From: Litoditis marina | Taxonomy: Eukaryota > Nematoda > Chromadorea > Rhabditida > Rhabditidae | Length of the DNA: 64,000 nucleotides | Assembly (NCBI GenBank): GCA_964036275.1 | Contig: OZ038434.1 | Span: 33,441,279 to 33,505,278 of the forward strand | Reading direction: 5' to 3' | Part shown: positions 1 to 12,800 of the stretch, piece after piece | How the letters are laid out: every line of letters starts with the position of its first letter | Position numbering within the stretch: the stretch's first letter is position 1 | The notes under the pieces: generated by a model | Seen by the model: only the letters and a program-made list of their open reading frames with translations | Databases searched by the model: none | What the model was told of the DNA's origin: nothing | Made by a program: the position numbers and the translations under genes

Positions 1-115
1 TCGGAACTCGAAAACTCGAAATTTCTCAAATCTCGAAAACTCGAAACTTTCCAAAACGCGACAACTCGAAATTTCCCAAAACTCGAATTTTTGAACTCGA
101 TTAACAACCCTAACA
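1..115. repeat. AACTCGAA-rich repeat at the window edge
   Basis: Dense AACTCGAAA/TTTCGAG motifs ending in TTAACAACCCTAA. The same repeat lies inverted at 53574-53745, starting AGGGTTGTTAATTCC. Probably a foldback or satellite-like element dispersed in the genome. Confidence 0.7.
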
Positions 116-120
116 CACAC

Positions 121-2546
121 CTATCGTGCTAGCCGTGCCGGTCTCCGACAGCTGCGAGAAGTCCAATGGTTCCACTCCATCGCGACGCGGCGTCGAATCC
201 GAAGTGGCTACGGCTAAAAAAGTCCTCTTTCATCAAAAAAATTGTCAATTTGAACCGAAAACACTAACTTATCCAGTCGAGCTTACCATTTTTAATGTAT
301 CCTACCAGCCTAACACTACTATCTCGAAGTGGTTTGAAGAATACTGAACGAATCTCAAATTCCCCAGTTTCTGCCTGTGAAACACGTGAATACAGTCAAA
401 CCCTGGTATATGTAAACAAGAGTTATACCATTGCCCGTTTTATCCTGCTAAATGTGCAATTCATCCAAATTTCGTGTGTGAAAGCACGTGAAACACGAAC
501 CATCCTTCTCCGAGGAGCTCGTTTCCAAGTCCATCTGTTGGGCTAGTTGTCGGCGTTCCTCGGAAACCTTCTCAATGTTCTCAATCTGCGCCGCCAGCGA
601 CTTCTTCTCACTGAAAATAAGGGGAAATGCAGAGAAAATCACCGAATCCAATTCTTCGAAGAGGTTTTTTTTTGAGAAAAATAGGTTTCTACGACATTTT
701 CAAGCACGCGATAACTTCTGCCAAACGCGGCGTGAAAAAATGCAGGTAAAGATACACATTTCTGTATATCACGCAATCAATAGATCAGTAGATCAGACAG
801 GACAAAAATCGATAAACACGTACTCGACGTCGATCTTCTTCTGAATCTCCTGACTGAGAAGTTGGTCCTCGCGCATCAACTCGTCCCGCTTGCGACGCAT
901 GCCGCGGGCAGACAGATTGTTCCACGACTCCATTTCCACTGGAAACAAATAGAATAGAATACTTTTTAAATCATGGGTGAGTTCACAAGTTGAATACGAG
1001 AAAAAAAGCGAAACGATTCAGAAGTCCCGAGCAAGCATACAGTGCGTACCTAGTTTTCGGTCGAGGTTAGCATTTTGAGCGTAATTGAACCAGAAAAGAC
1101 TCTACTACTGGTTTGCCCCAATCTGGAGAAGCAGTCAACTGTTGAGGTAAAACCTTGAACTTTCACGAATCTAGCCCAATAGTGACAAAACCTTGAACCT
1201 TCACGAATCTAGTCCAATAGTGACAAAACCTTGAACTTTCACGAATCTAGTCCAATAGTAACAAAAAGTCTTACCACTAGTATTCAGGACGTCCACCACC
1301 ACCGGAGTTCGTTGGCGGGGTGTCATGGTCGTGGCAGCATTCTGACGGGCACTGCAAGTTATAAATAGTTATCAAACACCAGTATGGTCCGACTAAGCTA
1401 CAAAAAGTAGTCCGTTTTTAGCTTCAAACACGTGAAAATTTATGATTTCGCACCAAAATGAAAGAAATTCTACCGTTTTCAGCAAAAAAGTAGTCCGTTT
1501 TTTTGGTATATGCTAGTTATTCAAGCCACCAAACTACAAGCTACAACTACAAGCCACCAAGCTGAAAAAAAGTACGAACTATAATCACCAAAAAATGAAA
1601 CGCATTATCCCTGAACCGGGGACCCTGATCCCTGAAATGTTGTCCAAACATACCTCCTCCCGATTCTCAAAATGCTTTGTCGACTCATGAGCTGTTTTCT
1701 GATCCAAAACTAAGAAATCTAATTTTCAAATGCACTACTGTGTGCGTATATTTTTACCATATACCATATATTTTCAAAGTTAGGTTCAATGCAGTCTATT
1801 CTACACCCTCATGGGTAACTACTCATGAGTAACTACTCACGGTGACTCCTTCCCAGCAGCACTTTCCGCATTCGTCTTCTTCATTTCCTTCGTCTTCTGA
1901 GTGATATTCTGAAATACCCTGGCATCCTCCGCCAGACATTTCATCTGCTCCAGGGCACGAGCTGTCTTTCCACGAGCATACTCCTGGAATTAGATAAAAC
2001 ATCTAGTAAATAATTAAAAAGTCAGGTCAAAAACAAAAAGTTCTAAGCGAAAATTCACTCAATTTAGAAGGAACAATGTCAGTAATGGCCAGCAAAAATT
2101 GTCGGCGCCGAATAGCCAGGAAAAACTCGAGAGAAAAAAAATAGCCGGTTTTACGGACAGACAAATAATGAATTTTCAAGTTTAAACATTCAAAAAAGAC
2201 TTCCTTCTGTAGGATAGTTACAAATTATTGGTATACGACTGAAATACGTACCAATGTCCTTCCCCCGGCGATCCAGCCATCAGCCTTCTTTGCCTTCCGC
2301 GAAGCTTCGGCCGCAATTAGAGCGATTCGCTTCTTCACATCAAACGAGTCGGGAGCGAGCTGAAAATCAATCAATAGTGAAAAAAGCCAATACTATCAAA
2401 ACTATTAATAATAAGGAATAGACAGACAGACTTCTACACTGTTTGAACTCTTGCAAGCTTGAATGTCAAATACAATCTTCCCAAAAATTGCTATTGCAAG
2501 AGAGAGACACAAAGAAAGAGAGATTGTGAGTGTGGGAGAGAGGGAT

Positions 2547-2607
<61 letters not shown>

Positions 2608-5600
2608 GAGTGAGAAAGAACACCAACCAACGCCATTAGCCGAGCGATGAACGTGCGATTGATTTGGATATTTTCGACGAGCTTCTTGTACTTGCTGATT
2701 TGCTCTTCCATCTCTTTCTGCTGCGCGGCGACAACTTAAACAAAATAATACTGAGAAAATCGATAACTATGATTTGCTTTGCACGTTTGCGTCTCGCCTT
2801 GATCTTGATAGCAGGCCAAACGTCGAACAATCTTACTCAGACAATTTCCAGCCAATTGGCCACTCAGCCACTTTTTTATTGGCTGAGCGAGAGAGTGTGC
2901 AGGTCAGAGAGACCCAGATGTCTGCGGCCTCATTGACCTACACACTCTCTCGCTTTTGTAGCTGGCCAATCAAAGAAAATTGGCGCCAATCGCTCTGAGT
3001 ACTTAGGAAACGACCATATCTGGGTTGTAGTTTGATCTGCATTCATATAACGATTTTCAAATTACAACTGATACATGGCGGAATAAAACTACAAACACGC
3101 TTCTAAAAGAGATTTACAGTATGGACTCCCTCTCTCATGAGCGGCCCTCATAGTCCTTCCCAAAAACGTGTACCACTTGTAAGCCCCGTCCCACTTCACC
3201 ATACTTTCAGCCGTTATATTCAAACAAAATATTGAAAACCTGTGTTTCTTCGAAAACCGATAATTTCTCGACCGCTTCTATTATGACACCCATAAATCTC
3301 ACCTTTTAGCCCCACAGCTGCTCTCTTTTCTTCAAAGTTTACCCTCTTGGTTGGTCGCGACACCGGCAGCGAGACATGGGGAGATGGTGCAAGGGTGGCA
3401 GACTCGACATGGATAGGACCAGCTGGTTCGATAGGGGCTTGCTCGGGCACGGCAGATCTACAAACATAATAATAATAATAATAATAACAGAGCTTAGATG
3501 AATATCAATACACGTGTTCAAGTGTGTAAACACGAGTTTCTATGAGCAATACGAGGCTTTAGGGATGATGTCGACAAAGACAATCATCATCTTACAAGGG
3601 AGTGTACAGCAAATTTGTTCGAACAGTCGAAAAATTCAGAAAACGGGCTTCCTTTCGGTAACATTGCTAGTTAACTTACTGGTGTTGGGACTCGACATGG
3701 ATAGAACCAGATGGCTGCATCGGGCTGGAAACAGCTTGCTGGGGCACGATCATAGGAGATCTGTAAACATACAGTACATACGAATAAAAGCACCGAGTTT
3801 ATAAAGAAAATGATAGTTGAGAAAAATAAAAAAGTGATTCGTTTCGTCTCTACTCTATCCAAATTTGTTCGAATAGTAATTCAAAAACTGACTCCCTTGT
3901 AGAAAATTTCGGTTAAATTTGCTTTTGAAATCATGAAAATTTACGTATTCAATATGAAAAACGGATTTTAGCTCAGTAGAATGGTTACTGGTTAACTTAC
4001 TGATGTTTGGACTCTACAGATGTATCAGCTGGTTGAATTGGGCTGGAAACAGCTTGCTCGGGCACAGCCAACAGAGATCTGCAGTAATATTTCCATGTTA
4101 GAGTGATAACGCAAAACTACAGGTGTCTTCCGTCCTTTAAACACCCAAACTCGAAAGTAAACAAAGCACGGGCTGTGCGAAACGTACAAACCAACATACC
4201 ACCCACTAAAACCTTCATCCTCTCTCTTCTGAAGCCTTCTATAAAAAGACACCCTTACGTTTTCCATAGCTCGGGGTGATAAAGACCAACATTACCTACA
4301 CATATTCTACAAAACATGATCAACCACCCAGGCACCCACCCAGTAACACTTTTTTCCCTCTGTCGTAGCCTTCTATTTAAAAATTAGTTACTTTTCCAAG
4401 ACTGGAAAAAAATAAAAAGCCCGTATTTGGAATTCATTTAGGTTATTACTTACCCAGTACCGCTTTCGTCGCTCTTCTGAATCCTTCTATTAGATGAGGT
4501 GATCGTCTGAACATCAATGAGACTCTCGTCCTTCCACTCAATCTCGTGGTCCAGCATATGATTCAGATTCCCGAAGTCACTTAGACGGCTCATATTCAGA
4601 GTAGATGAAGGCGCAGCGGAGGAGGGAGTCTGGAAAATAGAATATTAAACAATGAGATTTGAAAAGTAAATAAAGAGTAAACCGAAGACCGGAGAGGAGT
4701 CTGCAAATAAAAGCACTCTCCATAAACTGGTAAAATTGTCCAAGTAACCACGAAAATTCAATAAATGACCGATTTTTTTTCGGAAATTGAGAATGTTTGG
4801 CCATTTTTGATGCAATAATGGGAAATATTTGCAATGGTTCCTTTTTGAAAAGTAGTACACAACTTAAGTACTAAAAGTATGAACCGAAGCCAAACGAATG
4901 ATTCGCAGTGCATTTGAGTGCGAGTTGTGAAACTCGATTACAACTCATATTTATCGGGAAAATGTTTTCAAAACAAGGTCATACCTTCAAGTTGGCGGCG
5001 TTTTGAGTTGAGCTCGTATTCGCAATGGAGCTGCGATCCAATAAACTTGTCTCCCCAGTTGCGGCCTGAGTCTGAAATTATTCACGGAATACTGCACTCG
5101 ATTCACACACCATTAGGGTCCCTCATACTTTTTTCGGCGAAAGATAGATAGTGCAAAGTAAGATAATTGATTGTGTGTAAGTACATTAAACACGGTCGAC
5201 AACTATGCTTTGCTCGATGTGTCTGTCGCCGACTATAAATTCCCTCATTAGCCTCCCAGACACGCCTCACCTCCGCCTCCGACGTCTTTGGTTCCGCGAC
5301 CACCTCGTCCACCATCTGTTGCGTGTCCACCACCTTCTCCAAATGTTCTTCCAGCCGATTCAGTGTTCCATTCAGGCCAATCTCAGCCTGTAGCATCGAA
5401 CCCAAGGCACGTGGCAGCGAAAGGTCAACAGGCCTGAAAGTAGGAAAAAATTGAAGCACATACAGTGAAATTGTCATAATAGTCTTCAAAATTCAAGCAA
5501 CGGACTACTTTTTCGTCAAAATCATGCTCATTTGTTTATTTTCATGGTTTAAAAGATCTCGAGAGCAGATTTTTCCTCCTGGGTTCAAGAATATAGTCTA

Positions 5601-8600
5601 TTTTCAGCTCCTGGGAGCTGCAAGGTTCCGAGTGCCGAGTAAACGGCTAGAAAATGTAACTACCATCACCGACTTGGAACCATAGTCAGGCAAAAAAAGC
5701 AGAGTATTCAACTGCAATGTAGGCAAATATCTAACTTTTCTTCAACAGGCGGCGCGGGCTGAGAAGTATTGATGGTGTCCACAACATCAACATCAGAGTA
5801 CATTCTATAATCGTCCTGAGTTCGATCTTCCATCAGCAACGACTCCTGAAAACGTGGACACTAAACAAAACTGCAATTCGTCTATTGAAATTTTTTCTCA
5901 AATTGCTCAGCGGCGATCGCGAACAAAGAAAAATAGTAGAGGAACCGAGATAAAAAACCTATCAGAATATAAAAACACGCGTTAAATTAACGAAAAATGA
6001 GGGGAATAGTCAAAAACGCCGAATTTTCGGAACGATAATGTGGAAAATTCTGAAAATACCACCAACCTCCTCCAGAGCCGTCGTATCGGCCGAAATATCG
6101 CCCGTCATCTCGCACATCGAACCCGCGGGCGACTCAACCACCGAAGTCAGCTGACTTCTTGGTTCCGTCGCCGGCGGCACGCGAGCCGCGAGAGAGCCAA
6201 CCATCGCCGGAAGCGAAGGACGAGCAGCACCATGTTGTTGACCTACATTAATAATGTAGATTAGATCAATGGAAACATCTAGAGTAAAGGATTGAGGGAG
6301 TTATATCCAGAAATGTTTACTTTTACCCACTCTCATATGTTTATGTTTTGGCTATTCGGGAAGCTCGACTGCATACCTCCCATCCGGCGTGCAACACCGG
6401 GCATCAATTGTTTGTGGTCGACAAACCTGTACTAATCAAACTCATACCCCAGTAAAGTTGTCCGAATAGTCAGAAAAATTCATAAAACGGACTTCTTTTT
6501 AGCCAATAATAAGAAAGTCGGTGTACTTTTGATGAAAAATCATGAATTTCCTGTGTTTACATCTGAAAACGGACTAGTTCACATCGCTCAGTCAAACTAC
6601 TTCTGCTCAAAACTAGTCATTTTTAATAAATTCTTAGTAAAAATTGTTTTATAAGTCCTAATAGTTTGCCTACCTCTGGAGACCATTCCGTTTCCCATGG
6701 GCATCGACTATCTATGATCTACAAATTTTGTAGTTTGATTTACATAAACAGCAGATAATAAGATAGTGTGTCATTTGACCAAAATAGGCCATTTTGATTT
6801 TGCCTACCTCTGTTCCCGCTTCCCCCGGGCATCGACTGTCGGTGATCGGCAAACTCGGGCAGCGTGTCGGCAGCCTGGCCCGTCATCTGCTTCTGTGGTG
6901 ATTTCCACTCGGTATCCATGTCACCGAAACTGAAAACATGTCCACATACCACATTTGTAACCATACACCAGCAAGGTTGTCCGAATAGTCACAAAAATTT
7001 CACAAACATTCGCAAAACGGACTACTTTTCAATCGAAACGATAAAAACCAGTCTACTTTTGATGAAAAATGCAGAATTTAACGTGTTTACATTTGAAAAC
7101 GGACTACTTTTCGTCGCTTAGTCGGACCTTACTGGTGTACGTTTGTAACCGATAAAGTATATAGAGCTCAACGGAAAAATTACGTATGATATGGACAGTT
7201 TACGGATTCATTTTTATACTCGTAGATCAAAAAGCCTATTATTGAATACATTGCTAATTTGCTCATCCTCCTCAATCATACACACCAGCCAATTGGCCAA
7301 CCACTTTCGTAGCGGCCTGAGCGAGATCAAATGACACAGCATCGTCGAGATTTAGAGGCGAAACGATGCAAATTAATCTAATCAACTTATTAACCTATCT
7401 TAAGTTGATAGTTTTAATATTTTTCCATTTAATAATTTTTAACTATAATTTGTAACACATTTCCTTTAAAATAACTTTAACTCATACTATTTCACAGTAA
7501 AACTCCTTTTCCCCTTTCTATTACCAACCCCCAAAGAGGCGAGAATCATAATCTTCCAAAACGCGGAAAGAAAAGTTTCATTTGATCAACTCACCTCTGC
7601 TCATCCTCCTCGTTCATCTTGCGTATAACCTGGTCGACCGACATCACCTTCTCAACCAACGAATCCAAGTTGGCAGTCTTCAACGGAGAAGTGGTGACAG
7701 TGTGCGGAGGAGTGTAGTCTACTGAAATAGAGAAACGACATTAGAAACACCCCTTTTTCGATTAGACAGTGAAAAATAGCATCAACCTGGTCAAATTTTC
7801 CCAGACACGACAAAAACGAGCGTTTTTCAACTAAATGAGAAGTGGTAACTGTGTGCGGAGGAGTGTAGTCTACTGAAAAACAATAAGAATTCGATAGGAG
7901 GTAGAAAGCTTGGCCATAGCTGGATTGTAGTTTGAACTCGATCCACATCATAGTTTAACCAGTTCAACCGAAGAGCCACAATACCAAACCACCTACACAG
8001 TCGGATGGAGCAACAGACCCCATATAGGCTTGCTTTGAAAAGAGCGAACCCTATAACATTGACCATATAGTCAAACTTCATGCTTTGAATAAGATCATAT
8101 GTGGGATGGCCCTGGTTACGGGTCTGAAGAGTTAATGGTCCCTCCTGCGGAAAAACACAAAAAGTTATGGGTTCCTCTCTAATTCAGTGGCGCCACAAAG
8201 ACAAAAATGGGTAACTGGTTAAATGGTTATAGATCCCCTCTCTTCCAGTCTGTAAAGTAGTTAAGGGTCCCCCGGTCAGCGGACCGTGGCATCCCACCTA
8301 TGAATAAGATAGACCAACTTTTCTCGAAGTAGTCCTGATTCGATATGAATTGTTATGGTTGTTACTACTGTTTAAATACTGTTATTCCGCTCACCAGCCA
8401 TAGTATGTCGTTGCCGGCCCATCCTAGACGAAGGACTTTCCCCAGAGACGTTGATCATGGAAAGGGCACGCTCCTCTGCGAGACGGTTGACACTGAAATA
8501 ACAAAACGTTTATTGAATTAGTTTAAAAAAAGGAAAAACCTAACTCATGATGTAAATGTAGAACGGTTGGCCCATTTTTAGCGAAAAGCAAAATTTCGAA

Positions 8601-9827
8601 CAGAAAGGTGAACTAAACTGGTGTAGGGCTCACTCTTTCCAAAGCAAACCTAAACCTATACGGTGTTTCTTATCCCGCTGTGGTTGTAGTTTGGTGTCGA
8701 CTCGAGATCAAACTACAAAATCGATAACCCACCGCGTGCGCAGGTCGGCCGGATGTGTCATGGGGGTGAAGAAGAGCTCCTCCGGCGAGTGATGACCGGC
8801 ATCGATCGGAGTACCGTAATCGGCTGAAAATACAGGTTCTATCAATCAATCAACTTCCAACAAAAACTTAGACTAGTACTGTAATCATACACCAGTAAGG
8901 TTTGACTAAACGACAATAATTAGTCCGTTTTCAGATGTAAAAAAGTGAAAACTTAGGATTTTTCATCAACAACGGTAGACCGATTTTCTTCTTTTCGGTT
9001 AAAAGTAGTCCGTTTTTCGAATTTTTCTGACTAATCGGAGAACCTTGCTGGTGTATGACTGTAATTTCACCAGTGTCACGTGATCTACTTTCTAGTCTGG
9101 TGTCTGGCTCGCGTACATCCGAAATGGGGCGTTTTTTGCCAGAAACAATACACACTTACAGCTGGCAACTAAAGCGGATGAGGTGTAGGAGACAGCTCAG
9201 TCATTATGTGTTTGTAGTTTGATCAGCCGCCTTTCGGCCGTGATTCTCTAGCTCTACTGTAAACGGTGATTAGAGATCGAACTACAACTCAGATATGAAT
9301 GAACGCATTTATTACGCATACGCAAGTGAACTGTGTGATAGACATATACACCAGTAAGATCCTACTATTCGACTAAAAGCAGTCCTTTAAACATTGAAAC
9401 ACAAACATGCAAATAGCGAAATTCTCCAACTTGAGAAAACGTAACCCGTTGTTCTATTTATTGGGACAAGTTCACTGGGGTAGGATCATGATACAGATTG
9501 GCCAGATAAACCATTGGAAATGAAAAGTACGGTTCATCGGAACGCACCATGTATTCCCGAGTTGTTGGGAGTGACGTCCGACAACGGGACATCTCTATCC
9601 ACATTTTTATCGATTGATCTATCGATCGATTTATCGATTGGAGAGGTAGAAGATATAGATTTTTGATGGGAGGGAATGGCATAGCCGGCGGCATCCTCTT
9701 GCACTACAGACATGGACATGGTGGCGGTACACTGGAACGAGAAGGAATTAAAGAGAGAGAGAGGGAGGGAGAGGGAGGGAGAGGGAGAGAGGCTAGAGAA
9801 AACGGGAGTGAAGAGAGAAGTAAAGAA

Positions 9828-9883
<56 letters not shown>

Positions 9884-12800
9884 TGTACCTTGATCTCTTG
9901 TCGCGGTTTCCAGTTCCTGAATTGTTCCATCGAGTGAACCTGAGTGACGGTGGCCTTCTGTGGACTGACATGGCAATTGTCGGCAGATAACAGAGTCTAA
10001 AAAGAAAAGAAAAAAGTAAACAACAACAACAACAAAAATGAAACGTGAAATATAGATCTCTGTCAAAGGGTTAGTGTAGAGACATTCCTGATTCCTCTGA
10101 ACAACCATGAACATATGAATAGCGATAAAAATATGAAATAATGGCTTCTTTTCAGAGAAACCTGTTAAAATAAGGTCCTTTTACACTGAACAACAAAAAA
10201 AACGTTATTTGAACATTTTTTGAGACAACAATCCACAAACTTACACTCTTAGAATTGATGACGATTTCTCGAGAAACAGCCGTGGCCTCATCATACTTGG
10301 ATTGATCGGTCTGTACCTGAAAGAAAAACAAATAATCGTGTATGTTACCACAAAAACTGCCAGATATAACCGTAGTGCCTACTGATATCGACTACTTCAA
10401 ACATTCTCTCGCTAGTCAAAGAGGTATACCCCGTTTCACCAATCGATGACTTTCTCCACTCTCCAGTAATCTTTCGAATATTCAAGGCTGTTTATCTATT
10501 AAACAGACGAACCTTTAGATTCACTGTTTTCTAGGCTCGTGTTAACCAATGTGGAGAACGAAATCACGAAGTTTAAACTATTTTCAATACCTATAAGATA
10601 TCAAAAATTAGCTTGAAAGATTCGCAAGCTTACTGTAGAGGGCTATTGTTGCGTGAAACAGACTATACTAGCTACTAGCTAGAGTTCCAGGTCCTCAAAC
10701 TTCTCGGGGTTTTCGCTAGTTATTTTGCTTCAGTACGGAGTGAGATCATACACCAGTAAGGTCCGACTAAGCGAAGAAAATTGATCCATTTTCAGATGTA
10801 AACACAGGAAAATTTGAGATTTTTAATCAAAATCATACCGATTTTCTTCCTTTCGGCTAAGAAGTAGTCCGTTTTTCGAATTTTTCTGACTATTCGGACA
10901 GCTTTACTGGTGTATGGTTATTTTGCATCAGTACGGAGTGAGATTGTGCACTAACCATAACAACACACCAGTAACGTCCCAGTATTCTACACTACAAACA
11001 AGGAACCAGTTTTTGTAGTCAAATTTCACGTTTCCCTAAATATCATAGCTACTCGGACAGATTTACTAATGTATCTGCTAACCTTTTTCCTAGCATCGTT
11101 CAACTTGACATCAAAGTTGGCGGTGACCTCCTGGTAGTGTACATCGACAGTCGTCTTTCCACTTTGTTTGTCGGCGACAATCCTCGATTTGGCCATTTTC
11201 TTCTCGATCAGATCAGACTCGCGACTGCAACGGAATATTATTTAAGATTAAAGAAGGACGATTATGTGGACCAATCTCGTGTCAACGGTCCTTTAAACTG
11301 CAATTGAAAAATCTATTGCAGTTTAAAGGACTGAACCGTTGCGATTGGACCACATAATCGTCCTACTTTAAAACAAATGTGGCATTTGAAAGAAAGAGTT
11401 AGTATATGCGTTTTGACGAGGGTCTCGCTCTCGAGAAAAATGCTAATTTTTGTTGCAAAAAATTTCCGATTTTGATATAAAATCATGAAAAGTCGGGTAT
11501 CTTCTTATAGAACAGACTCACTGGTTCATGGCAGTAACTGTTCAAAACCATGACTATCGATCGATTCCCCAGCTCAAAACTTACCGCCACTTGTCGAACT
11601 TCTGCTCCCTCTTGCTCTTCTGTTCCTTTCTGCGATCTTTTGCGTCGAGTCGTTCAGCCGTCACGGTTCCGCCCAGAAAACGGATGCCGGACGGTTTCGC
11701 CGAATCCAGGGCCTGTGCTCCGACGATACCTTGCTGGTCTGAAATTGCGAGAATATTCCAGCAGAGTTGTCCGAATGCAGCCAACAATCCAAAAACAAAC
11801 TATTTTTCAGGCAAAAACTAGTAAATGCAAACACCAGTAAGGTCCGACTAAGCGACAAAAAGTAGTCCGTTTTATATGTGAACACGTGAAAATTAATGTT
11901 TTTTTCATCAAAAATAGAACCAATTTTCTTATTTTCGGTAAAAAAAAGTAGTCCGTTTTTCGAATTTTTCTGATTATTAGGACAACTTTACGGGTGTATG
12001 AGTAAATGTGTCTATTTCAGTTGCAAATTCATCAACTCGCTTGCACCCGAATCCAGGGTCTCGCCTCTGACCGCTGACGATGCCTTGTTGACGTGAAATA
12101 GTGAGAACAGGATACACACCCCAAATAAGGTACGTGAACAACCGCAAAAAAAAGGAAACGGTTTATACCCCGACAAAATCACGGAAGTTCAACAATTTTT
12201 AAAGTGAATAAATGAAATTTCATGTATATCGACCTAAAACGGTTCTTTGCTGTAGAATAGGCAATCGAGAAACGTGAGAAACAAATAGTACATAGCAAAA
12301 CGTATCTGAACTTACTCAAATGACGTTGCTCCTTATCGATTAAATCAGCAGACGCCTTGAGGAGACGCGAAGAAGTCGTAGAGGCAGAGTCACTGAAAAG
12401 ACTGGCTGAATATTTCATTAAAAAAGGAGGCTACGCTTCTTCTAAACTGATTAATTTGAACATACTTTGACGTAATTCAACTAAGAACGGTTATTCAGTT
12501 TTGAAGAAAATGCGAAGCTTTGGTGTGTGAGATAGTAAGATGTTTCTGAGGGCGACTCAACTCTTCGATGAACGATGACCGAAATGTTATTCGAGAAAAA
12601 TCAATACCCATCCAATTGACTGCCATTCCAATCGAAAAATCAATAAGCATCCAACTCACGACGTGGACTGTGTACGTGATCTCGCGTTGAAGGCCGGGAT
12701 GGCTGCTGGCGGAGTGACCTGATGCGTCAAAAGAGAGCGAGGAGGAGATCGCGACAGACTGGATGAAGCGGAAGACTTGCCGGGGCTGAAACGATAAACA

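Noticed and set aside
1150..1266. Possible CRISPR-like array
   Set aside because: The units are contiguous tandem repeats without unique spacers, in a eukaryotic intron.
2405..2711. Minus-strand frames with long Leu-Ser runs
   Set aside because: Microsatellite artefacts around 2551-2604; only the part inside exon 2720-2628 is plausible coding.
9534..10114. Several frames of 75-145 codons rich in Leu/Ser or Arg/Glu
   Set aside because: They are created by the GA/CT microsatellite at 9826-9880. The real coding here is only exon 9996-9889.
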